Source of the DNA: Omphalotus guepiniiformis
Taxonomy: Eukaryota > Basidiomycota > Agaricomycetes > Agaricales > Omphalotaceae
Assembly: GCA_028554645.1 (NCBI GenBank)
Contig: JAQOOI010000046.1
Span: forward strand, 157,322 to 221,321
DNA: 64,000 nt
Direction of reading: 5' to 3'
In this document: positions 63,974 to 64,000 of the stretch, one piece after another
Layout of the letters: each line of letters begins with the position of its first letter
How positions within the stretch are numbered: position 1 is the stretch's first letter
Program-made: the position numbers and the translations under genes
The notes under the pieces: model-generated
Seen by the model: only the letters and a program-made list of their open reading frames with translations
Told to the model about the DNA's origin: nothing
Databases searched by the model: none

Positions 63974-64000
63974 ACAGGTCCCGACTCGGACCGGCGGGCT
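63974..64000 (-). repeat. Right copy of 26-bp inverted repeat, at window edge
   Basis: ACAGGTCCCGACTCGGACCG then GCGGGCT, inverted relative to 61,896-61,921. The element may end here or continue past the window. Confidence 0.7.

Overview
The window looks like nuclear DNA of an Agaricomycete (mushroom-forming basidiomycete). Genes are split by many 45-70 bp GT-AG introns. Several families are typical of this group: KDZ transposase with a cysteine cluster, DUF6593, basidiomycete F-box proteins, SRA-YDG, CE8 pectinesterase and a PL14-like lyase. Exon junctions were placed by hand from splice signals and reading phase. Where I quote a protein length, the exon phases close exactly.  REGION 1 (1-19,740) is dominated by one insertion. 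A 19,019-bp transposon (415-19,433) sits inside exon 1 of a small host gene. The halves of that gene survive at 52-407 and 19,434-19,740. The same 7-bp sequence, CGGGAGC, flanks both ends. Removing the element plus one copy of this duplication restores an open two-exon frame of 197 codons. The element has diverged terminal inverted repeats and a subterminal array of TGAACT-type repeats at each end, in inverted orientation. It encodes a ~1,000-residue KDZ-type transposase with an in-frame TGA near its C-terminus. Around this lie a T5orf172/GIY-YIG-like protein, an RNase H1 N-terminal-type domain protein, large 698- and 695-residue unknown proteins, and several smaller unknown proteins. It also carries a broken piece of the spliceosomal gene PRP31 and an F-box-like fragment, so it behaves like a gene-collecting giant transposon.  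REGION 2 (19,434-28,572) is a cluster of five copies (A-E) of an orphan two-exon gene family of about 195 residues, interleaved with a short-chain dehydrogenase. Copy A carries the giant element. Copy E is interrupted in exon 1 by a 1,120-bp element with about 54-bp inverted repeats and its own 7-bp duplication (CAGTCGT). That small element shares the terminal AACTAGTT core at the same offset and the TGAAC subterminal repeats, so it appears to be a non-autonomous relative. It contains two outward-facing tRNA-like Pol III promoter modules. Copy C has lost its start codon. Copies B and D look intact.  REGION 3 (28,800-60,500) is mostly ordinary gene space: a lactonase-type beta-propeller, a PrpF-family isomerase, a flavin reductase-like protein and an F-box protein. 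Next come an SRA-YDG methyl-DNA reader with a very acidic tail whose 3' end is tandemly duplicated, and three paralogous beta-strand-rich proteins (one membrane-anchored). The rest is a conserved basidiomycete protein, a small membrane protein, a berberine-bridge-type FAD oxidase, a DUF6593 protein, a pectin methylesterase, and two decayed copies of a PL14-like lyase.  REGION 4 (61,650-64,000) is AT-rich repetitive DNA bounded by a 26-bp inverted repeat. It holds a coiled-coil gene and is probably another mobile element, cut off by or ending at the window edge.
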